Origin: Sphingomonadaceae bacterium
GTDB taxonomy: Bacteria > Pseudomonadota > Alphaproteobacteria > Sphingomonadales > Sphingomonadaceae
Reading direction: 5' to 3'
Assembly: GCA_947473355.1 (NCBI GenBank)
Contig: CANJCQ010000037.1
Location: 1-40,122, forward strand
Length of the DNA stretch: 40,122 nt
The position numbers were made by a program, and so were the translations under genes. Below the pieces are notes generated by a model. That model was not told where the DNA came from and searched no databases. It worked only from the letters and a program-made list of their open reading frames with translations. Of the stretch, positions 1 through 7,666 are shown one piece after another (positions within the stretch are counted from its first letter, which is position 1; every line of letters starts with the position of its first letter).

Positions 1-146
1 CTCCAACCGGGTCTTCACATCCCACGACAACATCATCGACCACTGCTGCGAGGCGTGGAACAAACTCATCGATCAGCCGTGGCGCATCATGACCATCGGA
101 CGCCGCAAATGGGCGCGTGGGTTGTAGTCAGTGCAGGTTGGTATTA
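1..146 (+). mobile_element. 3' end of an IS630-type insertion sequence
   Basis: The window opens inside an IS630-type element. The end of its transposase is at 2-127. The terminal repeat runs to about 144 and is followed by the TA (145-146) expected for Tc1/mariner/IS630 target duplication. Read on the minus strand from 146, the terminus begins TAATACCAACCTGCACTG. The element at the right edge of the window begins TAATACCAAACTGCGCTG at 39977, a match at 16 of 18 bases. The two ends therefore belong to the same IS type, or are the two halves of one repeat. Confidence 0.8.
2..127 (+). CDS. IS630-family transposase, C-terminal end (partial)
   Basis: An open frame enters from the left edge and stops with TAG at 125-127. 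Its 41 residues include DHCCEAWNKLIDQPWRI, the typical C-terminal tail of IS630-type DDE transposases, in which the motif N-K-L-I-D-x-P-W-R-I is conserved. The enzyme cuts and pastes its element at TA dinucleotides. Only the tail is visible, so the catalytic DDE residues cannot be checked and function cannot be judged. The identification rests on the tail motif and on the terminal repeat just downstream. Confidence 0.8.
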   Translation, partial: SNRVFTSHDNIIDHCCEAWNKLIDQPWRIMTIGRRKWARGL

Positions 147-322
147 GCCGCCTTGAAAATGCGCTCCTCTTCGAGATCGGTCGGCATATTGGCACTATCA
201 AACACCACCGCAGCACACCGATCAGGAAGAGCTGCCGGTGTGCTTTCGAGACGACGGGAACGGCCATCGAATGAGCGGCTAACGGCGCGTATCCTTGCCG
301 CTGCCCTGCGCTCCGCCCAACG
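128..322 (-). pseudogene. Remnant reading frame trapped between two insertion sequences
   Basis: On the minus strand a frame is open from the IS5-type end (about 322) to a TGA at 128-130. Its last few codons lie in the IS630-type end. The roughly 60 residues have a natural-looking composition (for example VVFDSANMPTDLEEERIFKA) but I do not recognise a family. No start codon with a ribosome binding site is present. The simplest reading is an internal piece of a gene cut at one side by IS630 and at the other by IS5. It could also be a chance open frame in GC-rich DNA. Confidence 0.25.
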
Positions 323-1167
323 CTAGGTCACAGACCCATAAACAGGATTCCCAAGGCGTGTAAGTTCTGATCCAGTGCTCCTTGAAGGGAGTCTGGTTAT
401 GGCATGCTTTGATTTGTCGGATTTTGAGAGGTCGGCGATCGAGCCTTTGCTGCCAACGAAGGTTCGCGGGGGGCCGCGTGTGGATGATCGCCGGGTCCTG
501 AACGGGATATTCTGGCGGCTGCGGACAGGGGCGCCGTGGGCGGATATACCTTTGCGCTTCGGGCCGCACACGACCTGCGTAAACCGCTTCAACCGCTGGC
601 GCAAGGCGGGCCATTGGGCGAGGATATTGGCAGCGGTATGAGCGGCTTACGAGGGCGACATCCAGATGATCGATTCCTCCTCGATCCGCGTTCACCAGCA
701 CGCCGCCAACGCCAAAAAAAGATGGCCGATCCCGTTGCATGGGTCGCTCGCGCGGTGGCCTGACGACCAAGATACATGCTCTGGTCAATGCGCTCGGTCT
801 GCCGATTGGGCTCAAGCTGACTGAAGGACAGGCGCATGACGGGCGCAGCGCAGCCGACATGCTCGATGGCCTTGGCGCAGGCTGCATCCTGCTCGGCGAC
901 CGCGCTTACGACAGCGATGCCATGCGCGCGACCCTGGCAGCACGCGGCGCATGGGCCTGTGTCAAGCCAATGCCGGGCCGCGTGCGCATCCCGGCCTTCA
1001 GCCCGTTCCTCTATCGCTATCGCAACCTCGTCGAACGCTTCTTCAGGAAACTCAAGCATTTTCGCGCCGTGGCCACCCGATACGACAAACGAGATGACAA
1101 CTTCCTCGCCTCAGTCCAACTCGCCTCCATCAGGATTTGGTTGCGACATAATGAGCCGGTGTCCCAG
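323..1167 (+). mobile_element. IS5-family (IS427-like) insertion sequence, decayed
   Basis: Imperfect terminal inverted repeats flank a broken IS5-type transposase. The left repeat at 323-338 reads CTAGGTCACAGACCCA. The right repeat at 1152-1167, read on the plus strand, is TGAGCCGGTGTCCCAG, matching the complement of the left at 11 of 16 positions. The left end begins with CTAG, a target-type sequence common for this IS group. In intact relatives the transposase stop codon commonly falls in the right repeat. Here the corresponding TAG has become CAG. Together with the lesions in the gene, this shows an old inactive copy. Confidence 0.75.
399..1167 (+). pseudogene. IS5-family transposase, disrupted by a stop and a frameshift
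   Basis: The N-terminal part starts at ATG 399 (MACFDLSDFERSAIEPLLP), a DUF4096-type leader of IS5/IS427 transposases, and stops at an in-frame TGA (639-641). The same frame continues without a further stop through YEGDIQMIDSSSIRVHQH to a run of seven A at 714-720. Sequence similarity then resumes one base on, from 721 (GRSRGGLTTKIHALVN, later GDRAYDSDAMR and ERFFRKLKHFRAVATRYDK), which carries the DDE core. Joining the halves needs both stop suppression and a +1 shift, or loss of one A. The normal stop in the right repeat is also lost. I therefore call it a pseudogene rather than programmed frameshifting. Confidence 0.75.
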
Positions 1168-1286
1168 CACACTAGCGGAACCATGGGCGGGCGTCTGAAG
1201 GCATGTGAGGAAACGATTAGGGAGCATCTGTGGATATTAAAGGCAACATATGGCTTGCGAAGGTTTACGACGAGGAAGACCATAGT

Positions 1287-1332
1287 TCTCCAAAACCGAG
1301 TGCCGGGGGTTCGAATCCCTCCACTCCCACCA
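1287..1332 (+). pseudogene. tRNA-Trp (CCA) 3' half; probable att end of a genomic island
   Basis: This is the 3' part of a tRNA. The anticodon loop CTCCAAA (1288-1294) has anticodon CCA at 1290-1292. It is followed by the 3' anticodon strand ACCGA, the 5-base variable loop GTGCC, T stem GGGGG, T loop TTCGAAT, T stem CCCTC, acceptor strand CACTCCC, discriminator A and encoded CCA (1330-1332). The segment parallels the known bacterial tRNA-Trp 3' half. Upstream of 1287 there is no D arm and no 5' acceptor strand, and the five bases before the loop do not pair fully. Identity starting at the anticodon loop is the usual footprint of tyrosine-integrase insertion into a tRNA gene. It cannot be a functional tRNA. 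Confidence 0.8.
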
Positions 1333-1347
1333 ATCTTTAGCGATACC

Positions 1348-1412
1348 GGGGACATGCTATTGCGTGTCCCCTTTTTCGTTGCGCTTTGGGGGACACGCAA
1401 TAGCATGTCCCC
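1348..1412. repeat. Perfect 24-bp inverted repeat (REPIN-like)
   Basis: The arm at 1348-1371 (GGGGACATGCTATTGCGTG, then TCCCC) is repeated exactly in inverse at 1389-1412, with a 17-base loop that begins TTTTTCG. The arms start and end with GGGGACA/TGTCCCC, the kind of core seen in REP elements mobilised by RAYT (Y1) transposases. It sits between the tRNA-Trp fragment and the next gene, and ends one base before that gene's GAGGAG ribosome binding site. If transcribed it would form a very stable hairpin. Copy number elsewhere in the genome cannot be seen here. Confidence 0.7.
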
Positions 1413-1426
1413 GAGGAGAATGGCCG

Positions 1427-2026
1427 ATGCCCCGAATAGAGCCTATGCCGTGGGACCAGGTTCCCGCCAAAGAGCGCGAGATGATCGAGGCGGGGATGAA
1501 ATCGGGCGGCTTCACCGATCCGTTGCCCCTGCAGATTTTTGCCTATGCCGCGCATGACGAGGCGCCTGATGATGGCGACCGCCATCCCAATTTCCCGCGC
1601 CACCTGCTGCCCGGTCGCCTGCTCGAATTGCTGCGCATCCGCAGCGCTCAGCTTGGCGGCTGCGAGCCCTGCATGGCCTCGCGCAAGGTTCCGGGTGCGA
1701 CTTCCGAGGCGGTCGCTTGCCTCACCGATCCAAGCTTGCGCGGTGACCTGTCGCAGCGCGAGCGCCTCGCGCTCGAATTCATCGAAATGCTCGCCACCGA
1801 TCATCACCAGATCGGCGATGATATCTATCGGCGGCTGGCCGAGCACTTCACCACTGCCGAAATCATCGAGCTGGGCCTGACCTGCGCCCATCAGATCGGC
1901 ACCCACCGCTTCCTCCACACGCTCGACCCCTATGGCGACGCGCCGCCGGTGATCTGCTTTGACCCGGCGCAGGCCGGGGTGACATGGGATCAGTTGCAAG
2001 CGCAGCGGCAGGCGGCGGAGGCATAG
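1427..2026 (+). CDS. Carboxymuconolactone decarboxylase family protein
   Basis: This 199-residue protein belongs to the AhpD-like/CMD fold. The core contains LLELLRIRSAQLGGCEPC, with a C79-x-x-C82 pair typical of CMD proteins that act as peroxidase-type or protective thiol enzymes rather than true decarboxylases. Downstream are the helical segments (ERLALEFIEML, and the TTAEIIELGL region) usual for the family. ATG 1427 is chosen because GAGGAG at 1413-1418 lies 8 bases upstream. The earlier ATG at 1420 is in another frame. In Sphingomonadales such proteins often sit in catabolic clusters, and here monooxygenase and transporter genes follow. The substrate is unknown. Confidence 0.85.
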   Translation: MPRIEPMPWDQVPAKEREMIEAGMKSGGFTDPLPLQIFAYAAHDEAPDDGDRHPNFPRHLLPGRLLELLRIRSAQLGGCEPCMASRKVPGATSEAVACLTDPSLRGDLSQRERLALEFIEMLATDHHQIGDDIYRRLAEHFTTAEIIELGLTCAHQIGTHRFLHTLDPYGDAPPVICFDPAQAGVTWDQLQAQRQAAEA

Positions 2027-2057
2027 TCATGATGCCTGACACAAAGTGATCGCTAGA

Positions 2058-2915
2058 ATGTTGAAGTGGATCGCATTGGCAGTCCTGCTGGCGGTGATCG
2101 CCGGAGGATTACTTATCTATCGACAGAACCGTCAGGCGCCGCAAGCCAACTCCAGCTATGTGGCGCTGGGCAGTTCCTTCGCCGCCGGGCTGGGTCTGGG
2201 TGATCGGTTTCCCGGCAGCCCGCTGATCTCGCAAAGGTCGGTCAATGGCTATCCGCAGCAACTTGCCCGGCTGCTGAAAATCACATCGTTCACCGACATG
2301 TCTTCCTCGGGCGCGACAGTTAGTCATGTGCTGCACGGCGGGCAAATGGGGCTGGGGCCGCAAATCGATGCGCTGGGGCCAGATACCATGCTGGTGACCC
2401 TGACGGGCGGTGGCAATGACGTGGGTTACGTCGGCGATTTGACCGCGATGGCTTTCGGCAATCGCGGGGGCGTGAAGGGCTGGCTGCTGGGGCTGTTCTG
2501 GAAGGGCGCCAAACCGGCCAGCGAGCGCGACTTTGCAGGGCTGGAGCGTAATCTGGCTGCACTGTTCGCTGAAATCCGGCGGCGCTCGCCGCAGGCCCGG
2601 ATTGTGGTTGCGACTTACCCGGCGATTCTGCCCGAGGCGGGAACCTGCGACAAGCTCGGGATCAGCGCGGCGCAGGCAGACTTGATGCGCCCGGTTGCCG
2701 TGGGCCTGGCCGAGGTTACGCGCGCTGCAGCGGCTGTGGCTGGTGCCGAGGTTGTTGACATGACCACCCTTTCGGCCGGGCATGATGCATGCAGCGCCGA
2801 GCCCTGGGTCAACGGGATCGCGCCCGTCACAGGCGCGCCGTTCCATCCCACTCTCGCCGGTGCTGAGGCAACCGAGCATGCCATCGCCCGGGTGCTTGGG
2901 GGCGTCGGCGGTTAG
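2058..2915 (+). CDS. SGNH/GDSL-type hydrolase, membrane-anchored or secreted
   Basis: This 285-residue protein has an N-terminal hydrophobic helix (residues about 3-20) acting as signal anchor or signal peptide, so it acts outside the cytoplasm. SGNH blocks are visible: block I YVALGSSFAAG with probable nucleophile S40, block III GGGNDVG (Asn of the oxyanion hole), and the terminal FHPTLAG with H263 as catalytic base. Such enzymes hydrolyse esters, often of lipids or acetylated sugars. ATG 2058 keeps the lysine-containing n-region. A GTG at 2046 is the alternative, and neither has a strong ribosome binding site. The gene ends convergently with the next one, with a 4-bp overlap. Confidence 0.85.
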   Translation: MLKWIALAVLLAVIAGGLLIYRQNRQAPQANSSYVALGSSFAAGLGLGDRFPGSPLISQRSVNGYPQQLARLLKITSFTDMSSSGATVSHVLHGGQMGLGPQIDALGPDTMLVTLTGGGNDVGYVGDLTAMAFGNRGGVKGWLLGLFWKGAKPASERDFAGLERNLAALFAEIRRRSPQARIVVATYPAILPEAGTCDKLGISAAQADLMRPVAVGLAEVTRAAAAVAGAEVVDMTTLSAGHDACSAEPWVNGIAPVTGAPFHPTLAGAEATEHAIARVLGGVGG

Positions 2916-4726
2916 GTCAGCTCCAGCCCCGTCAGCGAGCCTTTGGCGCGCCAGTCAGCAATGATCTTGTAAAAAGCCAGCGGACCGCCGCCATAGGCGC
3001 TGTTGCGGGCGTTGAGGCGGCTGACATTGCCTTCGTGGTTGAAATAGCTCGGGGTGCATTCGCGCAAGGCCTCGACCATCGAGACGGCGGCCTTGTCGAT
3101 CTCGGCGACCCATGCATCCTCTGCCGCTTGCGTCACTTCGATGCGCTGTGCCCCCTGAGCGCGGGCCGCATTCAGGATGTGCGCGATGTGCCGCGCCTGC
3201 TCGCCGATCATGTGCGGGAAGTTGAGCGACAGCCCCGTCTGGACATGGGCCATGATGAACAAATTCGGGAAATCATGTGTGCCATAGCCATGGAAAGTGC
3301 GCGCGCCCTCAGCCCACTTGTCTTGCAGCGTCAGGCCGCCGCGCCCCTCGATGCCGAAGCTGATGCGCTTGGCGAAAGGGCTGCTGGCATCGTAGCCGGT
3401 GCTGTAGATCAGGCAATCGAGCGGATATTCGCGGCCATTGGCGATCACGCCGCCCGCCGTGACCCGTTCAACGCCCTCGCCGTGCGTGTCGACCAGAGTG
3501 ACATTGGGCCGGTTGAAAGTCGGCAGGTAGTCGTCGTGGAAACAGGGCCGCTTGCAGAACCGGTCGTACCACGGTTTGAGCGCTGCGGCAGTGGCCGGGT
3601 CGGTGACCACTGCATCCACCCGGGCGCGTATTTCTGCCATCTTGACCATGTCGGCGAGCGGCGCGACTTCGTAAGGATTGGCGATCTCGATGCCGAATGC
3701 GCGCGCCTGATCCATCAGCCGCATCATATTGCGCGGGATCGAAGTCCAACCGTCAGCGACCAGATCTTCCTCAAGCAGGGCCCCGCCGACCAAGGCAGTG
3801 AAATTCTCCATCCGCTGCTGCTGCCAGCCTGCGCCCAAATTGGCGAAGTCGGCAGGATCGAGTTCGCGATCATCGCGCCGGTCTATTGAGGAGGGGGTGC
3901 GCTGGAAGACATAGAGCTGCTTTGCCCCGGCCCCCAGATGCGGCACGCATTGCACGGCTGTCGCTCCGGTGCCGATGATACCCACCACTTTGTCGGAAAG
4001 GCCAGTGAGGCCGCCCGCGCTGGTGCCGCCGGTATAGCTATAGTCCCAGCGGCTGGTGTGGAAGGAATGTCCCCGGAAGGTTTCAAGGCCGGGCAGATCG
4101 GCGAGCTTGGGCCGGTCCATCACGCCTGCCGAGACCACCACGAAGCGTGCCCGCATGGCATCGCCGTGATCAGTGCTGATGGTCCACAGGCCGCTGGCCT
4201 CGTCCCAGCTGATGTCGGTGACGTCGGTGTGGAAGCAGGTGTCGCGATAGAGATCGAATTTTTCGGCGATCAGGCGGCAGTGCGCGTGGATTTCGGGGCC
4301 AGTCGCATATTTGCGTTTGGGCAGCACGCCGAGCTCTTCGAGCAGTGGCAGATAGATCGGCGCTTCGGTGTCGCAGGCGGCGCCGGGATAGCGGTTCCAG
4401 TACCATACCCCGCCGAAGTCACCGGCGCGGTCGATGAAACGTAGGCCGTCGATCCCGGCCTTGCGCAGTTCCGCGCCCAGCAGCAGGCCGCCGAAGCCCG
4501 CGCCGATAATGGCGATCTCGACCTGGTCGGTCAGCGGCGCACGGGAGGGGGCTCCGGCCAGCGCCGGGTCGTGCTCGAAGCGGTGATGGTGGTCGCGGTC
4601 GATGCGGACGAACTGGCCGAGCCCTTCGGGGCGCAGGCGGCGGTCGCGCTCGGTGCGGTAACGGTCGCGCAGGGTTTGCGGATCGATGCCAAGGGCATCG
4701 GCGAGGGGTTTGAGCTTGTCAGTCAC
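2912..4726 (-). CDS. FAD/NADPH Baeyer-Villiger monooxygenase (type I)
   Basis: This flavoprotein of about 604 residues would insert oxygen next to a ketone using NADPH and O2. The first Rossmann motif is at residues about 75-80 (GAGFGG), with GGVWYWNRYPGAACD just after it. The type I fingerprint FRGHSFHTSRWD (F-x-G-x3-H-x3-W-D) is at about 217-228, and the second nucleotide motif GTGATA at about 252-257. The N-terminal extension of about 70 residues (KPLADALGIDPQTLRDRYR) is shared with larger BVMOs acting on steroids and macrocyclic ketones. The GTG start at 4726 is preferred. An in-frame GTG at 4735 and a TTG at 4762 are alternatives, all with weak ribosome binding sites. The divergent neighbour is an MFS carrier. 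Confidence 0.88.
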   Translation of the reverse strand: MTDKLKPLADALGIDPQTLRDRYRTERDRRLRPEGLGQFVRIDRDHHHRFEHDPALAGAPSRAPLTDQVEIAIIGAGFGGLLLGAELRKAGIDGLRFIDRAGDFGGVWYWNRYPGAACDTEAPIYLPLLEELGVLPKRKYATGPEIHAHCRLIAEKFDLYRDTCFHTDVTDISWDEASGLWTISTDHGDAMRARFVVVSAGVMDRPKLADLPGLETFRGHSFHTSRWDYSYTGGTSAGGLTGLSDKVVGIIGTGATAVQCVPHLGAGAKQLYVFQRTPSSIDRRDDRELDPADFANLGAGWQQQRMENFTALVGGALLEEDLVADGWTSIPRNMMRLMDQARAFGIEIANPYEVAPLADMVKMAEIRARVDAVVTDPATAAALKPWYDRFCKRPCFHDDYLPTFNRPNVTLVDTHGEGVERVTAGGVIANGREYPLDCLIYSTGYDASSPFAKRISFGIEGRGGLTLQDKWAEGARTFHGYGTHDFPNLFIMAHVQTGLSLNFPHMIGEQARHIAHILNAARAQGAQRIEVTQAAEDAWVAEIDKAAVSMVEALRECTPSYFNHEGNVSRLNARNSAYGGGPLAFYKIIADWRAKGSLTGLELT

Positions 4727-4765
4727 GAGGCCCACAGCACACGATTCCCGCCGCGAGGGCAAGTG

Positions 4766-4795
4766 TTTGCAATTAGGCCATGCTTTTGCAATTGC
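4766..4795. promoter_or_regulatory. Duplicated TTGCAATT in the BVMO/MFS divergent promoter region
   Basis: The 115-bp gap between the divergent BVMO and MFS genes holds two copies of TTTGCAATT (4766-4774 and 4785-4793), 19 bases apart, so roughly on the same face of the helix two turns apart. The second forms the palindrome GCAATTGC (4788-4795). Paired half-sites of this type suit a MarR/LysR/TetR-type regulator, but no regulator gene lies nearby. This is inference from pattern only. Confidence 0.3.
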
Positions 4796-4841
4796 CTATT
4801 CCGCCCGCCCTGCCATGCTGCGTACAGGGGAGAGAATACGT

Positions 4842-6053
4842 ATGGAAGGTATGACCGCAAGGCAGGAATGGGCCGCGATGTGGACCCTGCCGCTGACGGC
4901 AATGATCGGCGTCTCGGGCAGCGGCATGTTCGCATATTCGAGCGGCATTTTCATGCAATCGATCACCGGCGAGTTCGGCTGGACCCGGGCGCAGTATTCG
5001 GCGGTCTTCATGATCACCATGCTGCAGGGGCTGGTGACCGGGCCGCTGGGAGGCAGGCTGATCGACCGTTTCGGGCCGCGCAAGGTGGTGCTGGCAGGGA
5101 TCGTGCCTTTTGCCGTGAGCTTCGCCGCGTTGGGGCTGGTCGGCGGCCAGTTCTGGCAGTGGACCGCGCTGTGCATGGTCGCTGCGCTGTTCACGGTGGC
5201 GATCAGCCAGACCGGCTGGGTCGCCGGGGTCGCCCCGCGGTTCCACGCCTCGCGTGGCATGGCCTTGGCTGTGACTTTGGCCGGGCTCAGTCTCAGCACT
5301 TTTGTCTGGCCGCCGATTGCGGCGCTGAGCATAGCCCAGTTCGGCTGGCGTTCGGCCTTTTCCGTGATCGCGCTGGTCTATGTGGTCGTGGCGCTGCCAC
5401 TCACCTTTTTCTTCTTCCACGATCCCGAGCGGGTGGAGAGTGCGGGAGCTGCGGCTTCGGCCCGGCAGGGCGGCTATGCGCAGGCGATGCTGTCGCGCAG
5501 CTTCATCGGCCTGGTCATGGCCGGCTCGCTGTTCGCCTGCGCCTATTACAGCATGATCGTCCATTTCGTCCCCGTGCTGACTGGCAGCGGCATCAGCTTT
5601 GCCGCCGCCGCCGGGATCGTCGCGTTGGTTGGCCTCGCCTCGATTGCCGGACGGCTGCTGTCTGGCCTGCTGCTCGATGCCTTACCAACCCGCGCAGTGG
5701 CACTGGTGGCCTTCTTGCTGCCGCTGGTTTCGGTTGCGCTGCTGATCGGCCTGCCAGGCTCGGTGCCGGGAGCGATTGGCGCTGTCCTGGCGGTGGGCTT
5801 TGCCTCGGGCGCCGAGCTCAACATCCTGACCTATGTAACCGCGCGCCGCTTCGGGCAGGAGGTGTTCGGCTCGATCTATGCGATGTTCATGGCGATCATT
5901 TCGATCGGCGCCAGCATCGGTCCGGTCATAGCCGGGGCGCTGTTCGACGCAAATGGCTCATACCACCTCTACTTGCTGGTGCTCGCTCCGATCTTCATCG
6001 CGGCAGCCTTGCTTATCGCCTGGGTGCCGATGGTACCTGACGAAGCGGCATGA
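4842..6053 (+). CDS. Major facilitator superfamily transporter
   Basis: This protein of about 403 residues has twelve hydrophobic segments. The cytoplasmic loop between helices 2 and 3 carries GGRLIDRFGPRKV, the MFS signature A (G-x-L-x-D-R-x-G-x-R). It resembles the monocarboxylate/oxalate-formate type of MFS carrier (start TAMIGVSGSGMFAYSSGIF), so import of an organic acid or of a product of the adjacent pathway is plausible. ATG 4842 has GGGGAGA about 8 bases upstream. A second ATG at 4851 is possible. The stop codon abuts that of the convergent thiolase gene with no spacer. Confidence 0.88.
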   Translation: MEGMTARQEWAAMWTLPLTAMIGVSGSGMFAYSSGIFMQSITGEFGWTRAQYSAVFMITMLQGLVTGPLGGRLIDRFGPRKVVLAGIVPFAVSFAALGLVGGQFWQWTALCMVAALFTVAISQTGWVAGVAPRFHASRGMALAVTLAGLSLSTFVWPPIAALSIAQFGWRSAFSVIALVYVVVALPLTFFFFHDPERVESAGAAASARQGGYAQAMLSRSFIGLVMAGSLFACAYYSMIVHFVPVLTGSGISFAAAAGIVALVGLASIAGRLLSGLLLDALPTRAVALVAFLLPLVSVALLIGLPGSVPGAIGAVLAVGFASGAELNILTYVTARRFGQEVFGSIYAMFMAIISIGASIGPVIAGALFDANGSYHLYLLVLAPIFIAAALLIAWVPMVPDEAA

Positions 6054-7253
6054 TTACGAGGCGTCGTTTGTCAGCACGAACGCCCCGCCGAAATTGGGCG
6101 CGGAATAGCTGAATAGCGCGGTAGTGGCATCGCGTTGGCGTGCCTCCGCCCGTCCGGAAAGTTGCAGGTAGCATTCGAGCAGTTGCGGAACGCCGTGCAG
6201 GCGCCCGTTGCCCAGTGCCCCGCCGCCCGAAACGACCGCGAGGCTGCCGGGCCTGTCGCTGTCGATATTGCCGTCCATCACGAAGCGATGCGCCTCGCCC
6301 TCGGGGCAGAATCCGAGCGATTCGAGCCATATGTACACATAGGGCGAGAAGGCATCATAGACCTGCGGCAGGTCGATCTGGTCCGGTGTGAAGCCGCTCT
6401 TCTCCCACAGCCGCGCCGCCTGGGCCCGGCCCGCTTCCATCATGTCGTCTAGCGTCCAGTGCAGCGAAATGCGGTTGTGGCTGGGATAGGCATTGGCGTA
6501 GCCCGAGATGAAAACCGGCTTGTTGGGCATGTCCTTGGCGCGGTCGGCGCGGGTCAGGATGAACACGCCGACGCCGTGGACCGGGATGTCGCAATCGAGC
6601 CGGCTCATCGGATCATTGATCAGCGGCTCGGCCATGTAGTCGTCGAAGCTGAGTGGTTTGTCGTACCAGTAGCCCCAAGGCAACCGCGCGCCGTTCTTGC
6701 GTGCTTCAACGACGACATGCGCCATGGCCTCGCGGGTCGCGCCATAGCGCTGGCAATATTCGTTATAAACGAGGGCAATGCCAGGCAGCGCCCCGAAGAA
6801 GCCCTGCGGCGCGCTCCATTGCTGGCCGCCGCGGGCCTGGGTCAGCGAGCTGTCGTTGTATTTGCCGGGCGGGCTGTAGAGCGCGCGGTGGAGCAGCACA
6901 TAGTCCGCAGCCCCGCTCGCCAGCGCATTGACCGCAAGGGTCAGCGAGCCGGTCAGCTGGCCGATGCCCTGGAAGCCGACGACATATTTGGGCTCGGTGC
7001 CCAGGTGCTGCGCCAGCCAGTCCGACGAGACCACGCTGATCCCGTCCTGCGCAGCATGATCGCCCGATGTCGGCATCAGCGAGGATGAGGCGAAACCGTC
7101 GATCTGCGACGGGACAAGGCCGGCATCGGCGATGGCGGCGCGGGCGGTGCGCAGCGCGGTAAGGCCGAGCGGCTCGGTCGAGCGGCGGACCACCTGGCTG
7201 TGGGCATAGCCGACCACGGCAACCTGGTTGCGCGCAAGGAACAGGCCGCTCAT
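6054..7253 (-). CDS. Thiolase-fold protein lacking the acylating cysteine (Ltp2/SCP-x-like)
   Basis: This 399-residue protein has the thiolase fold: N-terminal VAVVGYAHSQ, and C-terminal LAVVSGGGALGNGRLHG, matching the GGGHPxGH region. At the position of the nucleophilic cysteine the sequence reads GFQGIGQLTGSLTLA, with no Cys, so classical thiolysis is unlikely. Such proteins include the steroid side-chain aldolases of the Ltp2 type, which work with a DUF35 partner to cleave beta-hydroxyacyl-CoA. A DUF35 gene lies immediately upstream and overlaps by 4 bp (7250-7253), which strongly suggests the two proteins form one complex. The reaction is inferred from this pairing. It is the last gene of a four-gene operon. 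Confidence 0.82.
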   Translation of the reverse strand: MSGLFLARNQVAVVGYAHSQVVRRSTEPLGLTALRTARAAIADAGLVPSQIDGFASSSLMPTSGDHAAQDGISVVSSDWLAQHLGTEPKYVVGFQGIGQLTGSLTLAVNALASGAADYVLLHRALYSPPGKYNDSSLTQARGGQQWSAPQGFFGALPGIALVYNEYCQRYGATREAMAHVVVEARKNGARLPWGYWYDKPLSFDDYMAEPLINDPMSRLDCDIPVHGVGVFILTRADRAKDMPNKPVFISGYANAYPSHNRISLHWTLDDMMEAGRAQAARLWEKSGFTPDQIDLPQVYDAFSPYVYIWLESLGFCPEGEAHRFVMDGNIDSDRPGSLAVVSGGGALGNGRLHGVPQLLECYLQLSGRAEARQRDATTALFSYSAPNFGGAFVLTNDAS

Positions 7254-7666
7254 GCGTTTTCAGCCTTGCGGAAGGCGGGCACTGCCACGCCGGGGGCGAG
7301 ATCGTCGAAGGCGACGGCAACCGCATCGCCGATGCTCAGTGGGGCCTCGGGACCATCGAGCAATTGCCCGATCATCCGCACTTGCGGCTGGTCATCAAGC
7401 TGCACATCGACCAGCACGAAGGGCACCTTGAAACCGCCGAGAAACGACTGGCGGATTACCGTCCAGGTCCGCACCTTGCCGCGCCCGGTGACTGGCTGCC
7501 AAGTAAATTCCGGTTCAAGGCTGTGGCAACTGGGGCAGGTCACGTCGGGCGGCAGGGTGAACTCATTGCAGCGCGAGCAGCATGGCAGCTTGAGCACATG
7601 CTCGGCGCAGGCCTGCCAATAGGGCGCGGAAGCTTGGTCCGGGACTGGCAGCAATCTGGCACTCAT
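7250..7666 (-). CDS. DUF35 zinc-ribbon/OB-fold acyl-CoA-binding protein
   Basis: This 138-residue protein has the two-part DUF35 layout. A rubredoxin-like zinc ribbon carries C30-x2-C33 and C44-x2-C47 (CSRCNEF and CPSCHS). An OB-fold follows (TGRGKVRTWTVIRQSF, then VPFVLVDVQLDDQPQVRMIGQLL). Members bind acyl-CoA and pair with thiolase-like enzymes. ATG 7666 overlaps the stop of the upstream GMC gene (7663-7666, ATGA), and its own stop overlaps the start of the thiolase gene in the same way. Translational coupling is therefore likely at both ends. A longer frame upstream exists but lies within the GMC coding sequence. Confidence 0.9.
   Translation of the reverse strand: MSARLLPVPDQASAPYWQACAEHVLKLPCCSRCNEFTLPPDVTCPSCHSLEPEFTWQPVTGRGKVRTWTVIRQSFLGGFKVPFVLVDVQLDDQPQVRMIGQLLDGPEAPLSIGDAVAVAFDDLAPGVAVPAFRKAENA

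Noticed and set aside
714..763. Programmed -1 frameshift at A7 of the IS5-type transposase
   Set aside because: A -1 shift reaches a stop within about 15 codons and does not join the DDE half. Similarity resumes in the +1 frame.
1372..1380. The 1348-1412 repeat as a Rho-independent terminator
   Set aside because: The T-run is in the loop and not after the 3' arm. The 3' arm is followed directly by a ribosome binding site.
4571..6040. Plus-strand open frame of about 490 codons overlapping the MFS gene
   Set aside because: Composition is low-complexity Arg/Gly/Ala. The MFS frame has the ribosome binding site and family motifs.
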